A DNA stretch of 64,000 bases from Bufo bufo (Eukaryota; Chordata; Amphibia; Anura; Bufonidae), in NCBI RefSeq assembly GCF_905171765.1, contig NC_053398.1:46778323-46842322 (forward strand), written 5' to 3'. A program made the position numbers and the translations under genes. Below are positions 10,370 through 21,197 of this stretch, piece after piece. Under the pieces are notes generated by a model. That model made no database searches and was not told where the DNA came from. It saw only the letters and a program-made list of their open reading frames with translations. Within the stretch, counting starts at the first letter, position 1. Each line of letters opens with the position of its first letter.

Positions 10370-11450
10370 CTTATATGTAGCTGTAATATGCGTCACTGGC
10401 ACTGACTTTTGGCTGAGACTGCAGGCACTGTGACTGGTGGCTGATATGACTGCCACTGACTGGTAGTGCTGAGACCACTTGCACTGTGACTGGTGTCTGA
10501 TACGGCTGGCACTGACTGGTGGTGCTGAGAGCACTGGCACTGTGACTGGTGGCTGATACTGCTGGCACTGACTGCTGGTACTGACTGGTGGTGCTGAGAC
10601 TGTGGGCACTGCGACTGGTGCCTGAGATGGCTGGCATGGACTGGTGGTGCTGAGACTGCAGCTGATGGCTGAAACAGCTGGCACTTACTGGTGGCTAAGA
10701 CGACTGGCAGTGCCACGTGGTGCTGAGACTGCTGTCACTGTGATTGGTGGCTGATACGGCTGGCACTGACTGGTGGTGCTGAGACCACTGGCACTGTGAC
10801 TTGTGGCTGATAGAGCTGGCACTAACTGGTGGTGCTGAAACCACTGTCACTGTGACTGGTGGCTAATACGCTTGGCACTGACTGGTGGTGCTGAGACTGC
10901 TGTCACTGTGACTGGTGGCTGATACAGCTGGCACTGAATGCTAGGACTGACTGGTGGTGCTGAGACTGTGGGCACTGTGACTTGTGCCTGAGACGGCTGG
11001 CACGAACTGCTGGCAATGACTGGTGGAGCTAATACGGCGGGCACTGTGACTGGTGGCTGATAGAGCTGGCACTAACTGGTGGTGCAGAAACCACTGTCAC
11101 TGTGACTGGTGGCTGCTGACAGCTGGCAATGACTGGTGGTGCTGAGACTGCAGCTGATGGCTGAAACAGCTGGCGCTGACTAGTGGCTGAGATGACTGGC
11201 AGTGCCACGTGGTGCTGAGACTGCTGGCACTGTGACTGGTGGCTAATACGCTTGGCACTGACTGTTGATGCTGAGACTGCTGGGTGATACGGCTGGCACT
11301 GACTGCTGGCACTAACTGGTGGTGCTGAGACCACTGGCACTGTGATTGGTGGCTGATAAGGCTGGCACTGACTGCTGTCACTGTGACTGGTGGCAATGAT
11401 TGATGGCTGGCAATTATTGCTGGCACTGATTGGTGGTGCTGGCTAATACT
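10370..11450. repeat. Minisatellite of GCTGGCACTGACTGGTGGTG units
   Basis: More than twenty degenerate units built on 'TGGCACTG(A/T)(G)ACTGGTGG' with 'TGCTGAGAC' spacers; single units are about 18-27 bp and larger repeats about 54-60 bp. The array lies between the presumed Helitron promoter and its first codon, so it may be transcribed as leader sequence. Open frames on the minus strand (rich in Ser, Gln, Pro and Val) appear in all three frames and are repeat artefacts. Confidence 0.85.
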
Positions 11451-11574
11451 GCTGGCAGCAGCTGCAGTGTGTATCTGAGAGCAATTTCTGTCACTGTGCA
11501 TGTAATGGCGGCGCTTCTTATGCACTCTGCTTCTTATGCACTCTGCTCCAACTGACACCACACACCATAAGAGG

Positions 11575-11850
11575 CGGTTATTGGCCAGCGGCGCAGTTGT
11601 GGGGATGGTGTGATTGGACGGCTCCATGCTGTGGGCGGTCCGTACAGCGTGTGGTGCGCTGTGTGTTTATTGGCTGGCGCAATTGTGGGCGGTCCGGGCG
11701 GCGACTTTGATTGGACGGCCGCGCTGCTATGGGCTGTCCGGGCTGCATGTGATGCGCCGTGTTTTTATTGGCCGGCGGCGCGGTGCTTTGGGCGGTCCCT
11801 GCTGTGTGTGTGTGTGCTGATTGGTTTGTGCGCCGCACATGCGCACTTCA
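11575..11850 (-). promoter_or_regulatory. Candidate Helitron promoter: three ~97-bp repeats with CCAAT and GC boxes
   Basis: ATTGG (CCAAT on the minus, coding strand) occurs at 11580, 11613, 11669, 11710, 11767 and 11820, all in one orientation. GGGCGG occurs at 11633, 11687 and 11790. They form three copies of a GC-rich module of about 97 bp that starts with TTATTGGC. CCAAT boxes bind NF-Y and GC boxes bind Sp1-type factors in vertebrates. The block is upstream of the Helitron N-terminus across the minisatellite. No TATA box is evident. The promoter role is inferred. Confidence 0.5.
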
Positions 11851-11854
11851 CTAA

Positions 11855-12175
11855 GGCTACTTTAACACTGGCGTTTCAGGGTCCGCCTGTGAGATCCGTT
11901 TCAAGGCTCCAGTTTTGCCCCAATGCATTCTGAATGGATGCGGATCCATTCAGAATGCATCAGTTTGGCTCCTTTCCGCCTCCATTCCGCTCTGGAGGCG
12001 GACACCAAAACGCTGCTTGCAGCGTTTTGGTGTCTGCCTGGCGGTGCGGAGCCGAACGGATCCGTCCTGACTTACAATGTAAGTCAATGGGGACGGATCC
12101 GTTTACATTGACACAATATTGGTGCAATTGTAAACGGATCATTGACTTTCAATGTAAAGTCAGGAGTCCCTATTA
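11855..12175. mobile_element. MITE with TTA/TAA-type target, right end missing
   Basis: The left end GGCTACTTTAACACTGGCG follows TAA (11852-11854) and resembles the ends of the MITEs at 15586 and 24115 (GGGTACTTTCACAC, GGCTATGTTCACAT). Inside are perfect hairpins at 11921-11961 and about 12000-12033. No matching right terminus appears before the next fold-back at 12178, so it is probably truncated. Confidence 0.6.
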
Positions 12176-12177
12176 AT

Positions 12178-12371
12178 ATACCATCGGATCTGAGTTTTCT
12201 CCAATCCGATGGTATATTTTAACTTGAAGCATCCCCATCACCATGGGAACACCTCTATGTTAGAATATACCAATCGGATTTGAGTTAGATTGTGAAAACT
12301 CAGATCCGACAGTATATTCTAACACAGAGGCGTTCCCATAGTGATGGGGACACTTCAAGTTAGAATATACT
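12178..12371. mobile_element. Fold-back MITE
   Basis: Inverted arms of about 60 bp at 12212-12270 and 12311-12370 share 'TATATT(T/C)TAAC', 'CCCCATCAC' and 'GGGAAC'. A smaller nested hairpin 'ATACCATCGGAT' lies at about 12178-12217. No coding capacity. The stretch 12372-13019 holds no gene or repeat I recognise. Confidence 0.7.
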
Positions 12372-13019
12372 AAGAACTGTGTACATAACTGCCCCCTGCT
12401 GCCTGGCAGCACCCGATCTCTTACAGGGGGCTGTGATCCGCACAATTAACCCCTCAGGTGCCCCACATCTTCACCAGGGATCCCTAACATGGGGAGATAT
12501 GAACTGTCAATGCAGCACACTGGGCCGCAGGGGAAGTGTAGTGGCTGGCAGGATGGGAGTTGTGGCAGTTACAATGAGGGTGGTTGTAGTCTTTACGGTG
12601 GTTAATCCCTCTCCCTCTAGTGCTCCGTGGGCCACCCGTGCAGTGAGTGGAGGGCGCACCATTTTTTCCCTCGGAGCACACCTTGGGCTTTTGGGGTCTC
12701 CTACCTGGTGGTGGCTGGGGTGCACTTGATGGTGGGTCAAACAAGGCCCATTTGGTTACAATAAAGTTTTTATTTACAGAGCAGATGATGGGAGTTGCAG
12801 TAAATATAGTAGCAACAGGCACAGTTCTGGGGTATATTACAGGGTAGACTTTTCACAGTAGTTGTGTATAGGAAGTAGCAATGATGGCATTTATCCCCAT
12901 GTCTTACTTTTGCCCTTTGATCTGCATACTTACCAACCTGGTAGTTTGTAAATTTGAAACACCCCCAAACCCGCCCAGGAACATCAATTTATGGGCTTTA
13001 AATCTGCATTAAAGAGTTT

Positions 13020-13200
13020 ATCTGCATTAAAGGGTTTGTCCAGTCGTCTGATATTGGTGACCTATCCTCGGGAAAGATCATCAATAACAGATCGGTGGGG
13101 GTCCGACTGCACTGCCACTATAATGCTGACGTCTTGCAGGTAAACAATGAGGAGGACACAACGCTCACACGAGCGCTGCAACCCCTTATAACAGCTGATT
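13020..13200. repeat. Interspersed frog repeat fragment
   Basis: 'GGGTTTGTCCAGT', 'GATATTGGTGACCTATCCTC' and 'AGATCGGTGGGGGTCCGACT' match a family I know to be very abundant in anuran DNA. The order and orientation resemble one half of a fold-back element. Borders uncertain. The stretch 13201-13570 shows nothing I can name. Confidence 0.5.
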
Positions 13201-13906
13201 GTCTGGGGTGCATGGAGTAAAAAAACCCTGATGGGGTGTAACTTGTCCTGCAAAAAATAAGACCTCATACAAGTACATTGATGAAAGAACAAAAAAGGTA
13301 TAGCTCTTGGAATGCAATTTTTTTTAAATGTGTGTGGTCACTAAGGGGTTAATCCAGTCCCAACTGATGTTTCTCTGACTGGAGTCGTTCACTTTTTGCT
13401 TCTTCTCCATTTACCCTAGTCTGCCATGAAAAGTTCTCCCAAAGGGTCTCTTTGGCCAGTGATGTAGCTGTAGGGGGTTAAGTAGTAACAGTCACATCTG
13501 GGCCTCCTAACCCAAAGACCCCACTGCTATATAACGAGACACCAGTTTTATAAATGACACATAGTACCTTCACAATACACACCACACCAAACATCATGGT
13601 ACACACCTCAGCTGCTGCAGAACCTCATAACACACACCTCAGCCGCTGCAGAACCTCATAATACATACCTCAGCTGCTGCAGAACCTTATAATATATACT
13701 TTGTCTGCTGCAGAACATCATAATACACACCTCTGCTGCTGGAGAACATCATAATGCACACCTTGGATGCTGCAGAACATTATAATACACACCTCTGCTG
13801 CTGGAGGACATCATAATACACAGCTCTGCTGCTGGAGAACACCATAATACACACTTTGGATGCTGTAAGACCTCATAATGCACATCTCTACTGCTGGAGA
13901 ACATTA

Positions 13907-15449
13907 TACAGTCCTGATAAAAAGTTTAAGACCACTTGAAAAATCTTCTACATTCTTGGATCTTAACAAGGTTCCAAGTAGAACTTCAACATGCAACAAG
14001 AAGAAATGAGAGTGAGACAAAAAAAAATTTGAGCATTCAATTAATTGAAAATAACGATTAAATTGAAACAGGCTGTTTTTCAGCTGATCCACATTTTAGG
14101 ACCACATGCCTTTAAAAGGCCAAATCTGTGCAAAGATGTGGATTCATTGTCATTTTCTGTCAGGTAGTCACACGTTGTGATGGCAAAGGCAAAAAAACTC
14201 TCCCTTTTTGAACGTGGTTGGGTTGTTGAACTGCATAAGCAGGGTCTCTCACAGCGCGCCATCGCTGCTGAGGTGGGACGCAGTAAGACAGTAATTTGGA
14301 ATTTCTTAAATGATCCTGAGGGTTATGCAACAAAAAAGTCAAGTGGAAGACCCAAAAATTTCATCAGCATTGAGCCGGAGGATCCAATTGGCTGTCCGTC
14401 AAGACACTGGACGATCCTCGACCCAAATTAAGGCCCTTACTGGTGCTGACTGCAGCCCCATAACCATCAGACGGCATCTGAGACTGAAGGGCTTCAAAAA
14501 CAAAAAACGTCTTCAAAGACCTCGTCTCCTTGAACGCCACAGAACTGCTCGTTTGGACTTTGCAAGAGAGCAACAAACATGGGACATTCAAAGGTGGAAG
14601 AAAGTTTTATTCTCTAATAAGAAAAAATTTAACCTCGATGGTCCTGATGGTTTCCAACGTTACTGGCATGACGAGCAGATCCCACCTGAGATGTTTTCTA
14701 CGCGCCACAGTGGAGGGGGCGCCATAATGGTCTGGGGTGCTTTTTTTCTTCAGTGGAACAATGGAGCTTCAGGAAGTGCAGGGGCGTCAAACGGCCGCTG
14801 GCTATGTCCAGATGTTGCAGAGAGCATTCCTCATGACTGAGGGCCCTCGTCTGTGTGGTAACGACTGTGTTTTTCAACAGGACAACGCTACAGTACACAA
14901 TGCCCGCAGGACAAGGGACTTCTTCCAGGAAAATAACATCACTCTTTTGGCCCATCTTGCGTGTTCCCCTGATCTAAATCCAATTGAGAACCTTTGGGGA
15001 TGGATGGCAAGGGAAGTTTACAAAACTGGACAACAGTTCCAGACAGTAGATGGCCTTCGTGCGGCCGACTTCACCACTCGGAGAAATGTTCCCACTCACC
15101 TCATGGAAACGCTTGCATCAAGCATGCCGAAACGAATTTTGGAAGTGATAAACAATAACGGCGGAGCTACTCATTACTGAGTTCATGTTTGGAAGTTGGA
15201 TTTCTGTTTTGGGGGGGTTTAGTTTTTTTTTGGAGGTGTGGTCCTAAACTTTTGATCAGCTGAAAAACAGCCTGTTTCAGTTTATTTGTTGTTTTCATTA
15301 AACTGAATGCTCAAAAAATGTTTTGTCTCACTCCCATTTCTTGTTTTTGCATGTTGAAGCTCTACTTGGAACCTTGTTAAGATCCAGCCATGCTAAATAT
15401 GATTTTTTGCCATTTTTCAAGTGGTCTTAAACTTTTGATCAGGACTGTA
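13907..15449 (+). mobile_element. Tc1/mariner-like transposon, inactive
   Basis: The element is 13909-15447 (1539 bp) with TA duplicates at 13907-13908 and 15448-15449. Terminal inverted repeats start CAGTCCTGA and contain 'AAGTTTAAGACCACTTG' on the left with its near complement on the right. A subterminal segment ('CTGAAAAACAGCCTGTTT' type) is also inverted, giving repeats of the IR/DR style. One transposase gene lies between them in plus orientation. Confidence 0.95.
14177..15180 (+). pseudogene. Tc1-like transposase pseudogene
   Basis: The reading starts at ATG 14177 (MMAKAKKLSLFERGW) with a paired-like helix-turn-helix ('GLSQRAIAAEVGRSKTVIWNFL'). Two frame changes split it, near 14370-14430 and 14740-14830. 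The catalytic domain follows. The first catalytic Asp, normally in 'FSDEKKF', reads FSNKKKF, so both D and E of that block are altered. The second Asp (QQDNATVHNA) and the Glu (SPDLNPIENLWG) are intact. Full length would be about 335 residues, normal for Tc1. Loss of the metal-binding Asp and the frameshifts mean no active enzyme. Confidence 0.92.
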
Positions 15450-15582
15450 CTACACACCTTGGTTGCTGCGAAACCTCATAATACACACCTCAGCTGCTGT
15501 TGAATATTATAATGCACACCTCTGCTGCTAGAGAACCTCATAATACACACCTCAGCTACTGCAGAACCTCACGATACACATC

Positions 15583-16121
15583 TTAGGGTACTTTCACACT
15601 TGCGGCAGAGGATTCCGGCAGGCAGTTCCATCGCAGGAACTGCCTGCCGGATCAGTCAAAACATATGCAAACTGATGGCATTTGTCAGACGGATCAGGAT
15701 CCAGATCCGTATGACAAATGCATTGAAATGCCGGACTCGTCTCTCCGGTGTCATCCGGAAAAACGGATCCGGCATTTATTTTGTTCACATTTTTTGTGGT
15801 CTGAGCATGTGAAGACCGCAAAAACAGATACGTTTTGCCGGTACACTCAGGGCCAGATCCGGCATTAATGTATGTCAATGGGAAAAAATGTTCCAAGTGT
15901 TCCGGAATTTTGGACGGAGATAAAACCGCAGCATGCTGCGGTATTATCTCTGTCCTGAAAAGGCAAAAAGACTGAACTGAAGACATCCTGATGCATCCTG
16001 AACGGATTGCTCTCAATTCACAATGCATGGGAATAAAACTGATCAGTTCTTTTCCGGTATTGAGCCCCTAGGACGGAACTCAATGCCGGAAAAGAATAAC
16101 ACTAGTGTGAAAGTACCCTTA
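15583..16121. mobile_element. MITE with 3-bp TTA duplication
   Basis: The element is 15586-16118 (533 bp), flanked by TTA at 15583-15585 and 16119-16121. Inverted ends are GGGTACTTTCACACT and its complement. A 3-bp TTA/TAA target is typical of PIF/Harbinger, but I infer this only from target length. It carries several internal hairpins and no transposase. Related ends occur at 11855, 19356, 24115, 38010 and 38678. Confidence 0.85.
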
Positions 16122-16215
16122 GCTGCTGCAAAAAGCCATAATACACACCTTGGATGCTGCCAAACTTCATAATACATATGAATGCTACAGATTCTCATAA
16201 TACACACATTGGATC

Positions 16216-17548
16216 AAGGGTAAGACCAAGGGTAAGCCCGAATAGAAGAAATGCAAGAATCTAAGTGTATTGAGAGAGTATTAGGAAAGACTAGTGGAGG
16301 TGAGAGTGTTACCTCAGCCTATAGACTCCATTAGCAACCTATGTGAGACAGCAGTTGGCCTATGGTGCCTGTTCACAGTCTACAGTGAAATACAAGCTGC
16401 ATACAGAGCCGTATTCCTATATGGACAGTGTGGACAATACTTTTGGAAATTGTAAGTAAGCCAGGGAGGCAAGACATATGTATAATGGCCATGTGAAGCA
16501 GTTTAAAGATGTATACTCCACACCTGTAAGAAAGTCAGCCAGAAGTTACCACAGCAGCCTGAGTGTGATCAGAATCTATGCATCACCAAAAGATTATGAT
16601 ACACCTACCTCTTCCATGTCAACGAACCTGTACAACTACCTCAAGGCAACTGATTACCAGTAAATTTTCCAGTTGTTTATTTAAACGGACTCCTCTTTAT
16701 TTCCACACCTCATTTGCACCCAAGGGTGCTGGAACCTCAGGGACCCTGCTGTAAGCCATGTACCGGGGTGGGCTCCCCAGGATACAACGAAGTCACGAAC
16801 GAGGAAAGCAACTCCAACACCAGCTTTTGCCAAAACAGAATTTTACTAACACGTGGTAATAAACACAACAAATGCTGAGAACATAAAATAAATTTACATA
16901 CACCCAGCCCGAAGGCTGAGACCCCTGTGTTGCACAGCATGGCGCTGATGGATGCTGGAGGAAATTTTGCGGTAATTTAGTACTGGCAGGCACAACTAAA
17001 ACTGCCTCGCCGTACCTATTATTACCATAAAGCAAACACAAACAATTTTTTGGGTGCTTAGTACAGGTTAGCCTGCGGTGCAATACAACAGTTTACAATC
17101 TTACCATGCTCTATAGTATTCCCCCTCCCATAACAAGTCCGGTATCACGTGTCTGAGTATTACTCCTGAGCAAAACGTTGAAGTGGATTGAGTTCGTGGG
17201 GATGTTTATCAGCTCTCAAATGTGCAATGTCCCTTTAAGTAATGGAGTCCTTGTAGTAACAGTAGCAACACTTTAGGCCTGACACAAAGCAGAGACCCTA
17301 ACTAGCTAATTATAGGCCTGTTCTCAGTCTCTAGGCACCAACACTGCAGTGAGATGCGTGCACGATCTTACCGACCCAGGTCTGCTCTTTATCCGCTGAT
17401 AACTCTGAACCAAACAACCAGTCTTTCCAGCAAACATGAGGTCCCGCAGAGTATGCAGATTTGTTTCTCAGCTCTTAGCCTCCCTGGAAACAATCCTCCT
17501 TTCCCTGGACAGGATCTGGGTCTTGTATCAACGATCAGCTTCAAGAAC
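16216..17548. other. Unassigned stretch
   Basis: No gene, no long open frame with family resemblance and no terminal repeats that I can pair. The part from about 16690 onward continues after the PLE fragment at 18161-18735 and may be one older repeat split by it. Exon-like signals were not convincing. Confidence 0.4.
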
Positions 17549-18160
17549 AATTGTAGATAGAACGGACGGCACTCACCCTAATGCGCTGATATAAACTTCT
17601 CTTTATTGGCAGTGGACAGCAGACAACATGTACAGCAGTGTAATCAGCTGAATGGGCGACGGCCGATTCGCACTGAAGTGCTTCCTCTGGCCCGTAATCA
17701 AAGTGTTCAATTCACCTGGTCTTTTAAGACAATCAGCCTGTGACGCAGGATTACCTGCGCCCAACAGGTACTGCGCCACTCCGGCGCCTGCCCCTATGCG
17801 TCAGAGTAAGCCGCGTCCCATCTGAAAGATAAGCAACAATACAAACATTAAAAACAGTACCATATATTATGTAATCATACCTGCAGTATATTAGTGTGAG
17901 CAAACGGGTCCCTATAGGAATATTCCCATATCTATTTTATCATTTAACCCCAGGGGTCCCATTGCGTTTGAGTGAAGAATCCATCTACTCTCTCTTCTGA
18001 GGAGTTCCTTCTGTCTATTGCCCCCTGTGGTAAGCTCTGTAATACTTCTATGCCGGCAAAGCTAAGAGTAGAGCTGTTGCCTGCATGCTCCTCCCTCACA
18101 TGGTCAATCAACCGCAAACAGCCCCTCCCTGTGGACAGGGAGAGTGTTCCCTAATTCTAG
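17549..18160 (-). mobile_element. PLE 3'-end fragment (GIY-YIG endonuclease C-terminus plus tail)
   Basis: The minus strand from 18152 reads a family-like C-terminus: 'RLIDHVREEH', 'FAGIEVLQ', then in another frame 'ELLRRESRWILHSNAMGP' and 'LGLN'. This resembles the end of a Penelope-like endonuclease, where the Glu-x2-Trp-Ile segment closes the fold. The tail to 17557 is non-coding and contains a hammerhead-like core (17653-17691, minus). Imperfect flanking repeats AATTGTAG (17549-17556) and AATTCTAG (18153-18160) suggest a 5'-truncated retrotransposed copy of 596 bp. The stretch 18161-18735 beyond it is unassigned. Confidence 0.7.
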
Positions 18161-18735
18161 TGAGCGCTTGGATCGTGCCGACTTTCCTGACTCACCCTCA
18201 TTGACGTACCATCATTACAAGAAACAGGGGTCTGTTCATTGAGCCGCAGTGCCACTCCAGCCCTTTCTTCTCCCACAGTCCAATGATCAGCTTCACTCAG
18301 CTGCAGCTGTGGTCACTGAGGGGTCCTCTCACTCCTGGATCCATCAGATCCTCTGCTCACACACACAGTTTCTCAGTCCCAGCTAGCTTCTAAGATGGCT
18401 GCTGCTTCTTCTAGCAAGTTCTCAAACCCCAACTTCTTTGAATATTCAAATATCTGCAGTCTATTAGCTGTATTTAAGAAACAGCGGCATCTTGTGGCCA
18501 AACAGCAGAATATCAGTCCTGATCATTTAACTTAATCCACACACAAACAGTGTTCAAACAATGAGAGCTGTTTCTCAATCTCACACTGCCTTCCCTGCAC
18601 CTAAAACCTGTACCATCAAGGGCACCTCAAGAAACATCTGGCAGGAGATCCCTCAACACCAGAGTGTGCCCCAAACAAATCCGGGGCTATTCTTCCCGTC
18701 ACTGCATGCTGGCCCAGGGAGCTACAGAAATGTGA

Positions 18736-19062
18736 GTACCAACTACTACATAGAAAAATTGTTAGTAGCAGCACAACGAAAAAATGAAACCTTTCTTGTG
18801 GTGGTGCCAGCCGTGTTGGGAGCCAGTCTGAAGATCCCCCTTAGATGCGTCGTATATGTCAAAAAACCGCAGCACTCGCTTGTCTTTAATTATGCAGGAT
18901 TTATTCACCAACAAAAATGCAACGTTTCGACCGTCATGGTCTTTGCTAGAGAAAGACCATGACGGTCGAAACGTCGCATTTTTGTTGGTGAATAAATCCT
19001 GCATAATTGAAGACAAGCGAGTGCTGCGGTATTTTGACATATACGACGTACCAACTACTACA
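18736..19062. mobile_element. Short PLE-like insertion with large inverted repeat and 15-bp target duplication
   Basis: GTACCAACTACTACA flanks the insert at 18736-18750 and 19048-19062. The insert (18751-19047, 297 bp) has a 93-bp left part and then a near-perfect palindrome of about 200 bp (18845-19047). Its arms run from GTCGTATATGTC inward through 'CCGCAGCACTCGCTTG' and 'AACGTTTCGACCGTCATGG' to a short centre near 18950. The arms carry a hammerhead-like GAAAC half and stem. The same arm sequence appears at 5696. I infer a minimal PLE derivative made of head-to-head termini. The stretch 19063-19352 is AT-rich and unassigned. Confidence 0.7.
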
Positions 19063-19799
19063 CCCATCAGGCCACCGCACTTACGTGTCTTTGCTCATGG
19101 CAGTGTGCTGCTACTTGTAGTCCTTGTTTCCTTTTACATTGCAGCCATGTTAGCATGCACCTGAACCCTTTTTTTTTTCACATTTTTGGAGTTGCTGGTC
19201 TGACTTAGTAATTTTATATATTTTTCACAGCAAAATAAAAAATATCAATTTTTTTTTTTTATACCATTACCATTTCACAGTAAATAACCCGTTAAACTAT
19301 TCAGTTTATTATACATCCCTAAAAAGTATAGGTTTTTTGTTTTTATGCATTGTAAGGGTACTTTCACACTTGCAGCAGAGGATTCCTGCAGGGCGTCGCC
19401 AGGGGGGGGGGGCCAGAGGGGGCCACGGCCCCCCCTACATCACGCTGTGCCCCCCCAACGAAAATGCCCCCCCACAAGTGAGCCGCCGCACTGCCGCAGT
19501 CAGGTACAGGGAGATGAGCGCTTCCATTGCGCTCATCTCCATAGTAATCTGCCTGTGCTGCGGCGGTGCAGGGGAGGGAGAGGCATGTCCCTTCCCCTTC
19601 CTCTGATAGGCTGCAGGCACTAGGCCGGCAGCCTATCAGAGGCCGGCGCAGGTGGCGCGATGACGTCATCGCGCTGCCTGAGCCATACAGCGCGGGACAC
19701 AGGCCGGAAGAGGCCTGCATCGCATCGCTGACATGGAGGTAAGTATAACTGTTTTTTTTGTTGGTTTTTTTTGCAATATTTTTACAGGCACAATAAGGG

Positions 19800-20560
19800 G
19801 GGCTCTTGTTACTGGCACATTGGGGGGCTTATTACTGGCATATTGGGGGGCTTATTACTGGCACATTGGGGGGCTTATTACTGGCACATTGGGGAGGGGT
19901 TTATTACTGGCACATTGGGGGGGCTTATTACTGGCACATTGGGGGGGCTTATTACTGGCACATTGGGGGGCTTATTACTGTCACATTGGGGGGCTTATTA
20001 CTGGCACATTGGGGGCTTATTACTGGCACTTTGGGGGGGCTTATTACTGGCACATTGGGGGGGCTTATTACTGGCACATTGGGGGGGCTTATTACTGGCA
20101 CATGATGGGGGGTTTATTACTGGCACATGATGGGGGGCTTATTACAATACTGGCACATGATGGGGGGCTCTTGTTACTGGAACATTGGGGGGCTCCTATT
20201 ACTGGCACGTGATGGGGGCTGTGCTCTTATTACTGGCACGTGATGGGGGCTGGGCTATTATTACTGGCACGTGATGGGGGGCTGGGCTCTTATTACTGGC
20301 ACGTGATGGGGGGCTGGGCTCTTATTACTGGCATGTGATGGGGGGCTGGGCTCTTATTACTGGCACGTGATAGGGGGCAATTGTTACTGGCACGTGATGG
20401 GGGCTCTTGTTACTGGCACGTGATGGGGGGCTCTTGTTACTAGCACGTGATGGGGGGCACTTATTACTGGCACTTGATGGGGGGCACTTATTACTGGCAC
20501 TTGATGGGGGGCACTTATTACTGGCACGTTATTGGTGGGCACTATAGGGGCATCTACTGA
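19800..20560. repeat. ~23-24-bp G-rich minisatellite
   Basis: About 30 copies of 'TTATTACTGGCACATTGGGG' with three to four extra G, drifting to 'ACTGGCACGTGATGGGGGGC' to the right. Several runs of G occur per unit, so the plus strand could form G-quadruplexes. Open frames through it encode repetitive Gly/Leu/His/Trp peptides that I reject as genes. Confidence 0.9.
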
Positions 20561-21197
20561 GGCCACAAAGAAGGGGTATTTTATATGGGGGGCTCTGTAC
20601 AGTAGCATTTTATACTGGGACACATTATGGTGGGTACTATGGGGAAGGGGGAGAGGAGTACTATGGAGTCATCTACAGGGGGCACTAAGAAGGGGTATTT
20701 TATACTTGCAAATTATGGGGGACACTGAGGGCATCTACTGGGGCACAATATATGAGGCATTTTATACTGGTACATTATGGGGGGCACTAGGAGGAAGGGG
20801 GGAGAGGAGCACTCTTGGGCACTATATAGGGGTATTTTATACTGGCACATTATAGGGGCACTATGGGGACATTAGCTCAACTGGGGGCATTACAAGGGGG
20901 TATTTTTTGCATTGTCACATTATAAGGAGAATTATTTCTACTGGGGGGGCATTATGGTGGGCTTTATTACTCCCCCATGGTATGACCCCCTAGTAGCAGC
21001 ACCATCCTCTCCCTGCTCTGTGACCCCTCTGCCCCTTCTCCAAATCCTTATTATGAAATCTTTCTCATTAGGATAAAGCACAACATCAGCTCCGCCGAGC
21101 CCCCAGCCAAGTGTTGAAGTGGCGTCCGAGATCCCCAAGGGCCAAGCCAAGTAATTGTAAGTTTTCATGTGAAATATGTTTATGTTATACACATATA

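Larger units (their letters stand above)
1391..11850 (-). mobile_element. Helitron rolling-circle transposon, degenerate, with nested insertions
   Basis: A Helitron copies itself by rolling-circle replication using a single Rep-helicase protein. Here the coding strand is minus: the N-terminal fragments lie at 9924-10292 and the helicase C-terminus at 1679-2304. The 3' end is at 1391, where the minus strand reads a short hairpin followed by CTAG and then a T, as expected for insertion between A and T. The 5' terminus (expected TC) could not be located. I place it near 11850 because a MITE starts at 11855 and a promoter-like repeat block precedes it. A 4.1 kb TTAA-target element (4377-8481) sits inside the Rep domain. 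Several frameshifts, a nonsense codon and an apparent Rep deletion make this copy non-autonomous. Confidence 0.9.
13571..16215. repeat. ~34-bp minisatellite split by two transposons
   Basis: Units such as 'ACACACCTCAGCTGCTGCAG' followed by 'AACCTCATAAT' run from 13571 to 13906, resume at 15450-15582 after a Tc1-like element, and resume again at 16122-16215 after a MITE. About 16 degenerate units in total. Both insertions sit between or inside units, so the array predates them. Confidence 0.9.

Noticed and set aside
10355..11627. Ser/Gln/Pro-rich minus-strand frames up to 176 codons
   Set aside because: Generated by the GCTGGCACTGACTGG array in all three frames; no domain.
12379..12847. Possible host exon (frames of 112-116 codons on both strands)
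   Set aside because: Compositionally simple Pro/His/Thr-rich peptides in opposite strands, no splice-site support that I could trust, no family resemblance.
13571..13906. CRISPR-like regular spacing of short repeats
   Set aside because: Units are contiguous and degenerate with no unique spacers, and every other feature is eukaryotic.
16478..16663. 61-codon plus-strand frame as a small gene
   Set aside because: Starts and ends without context, no motif, and is of the length expected by chance.
19733..20212. 159-codon frame of Gly-Leu-Leu-Ala-His-Trp repeats
   Set aside because: Product of the G-rich 24-bp minisatellite; similar peptides appear in the other two frames.
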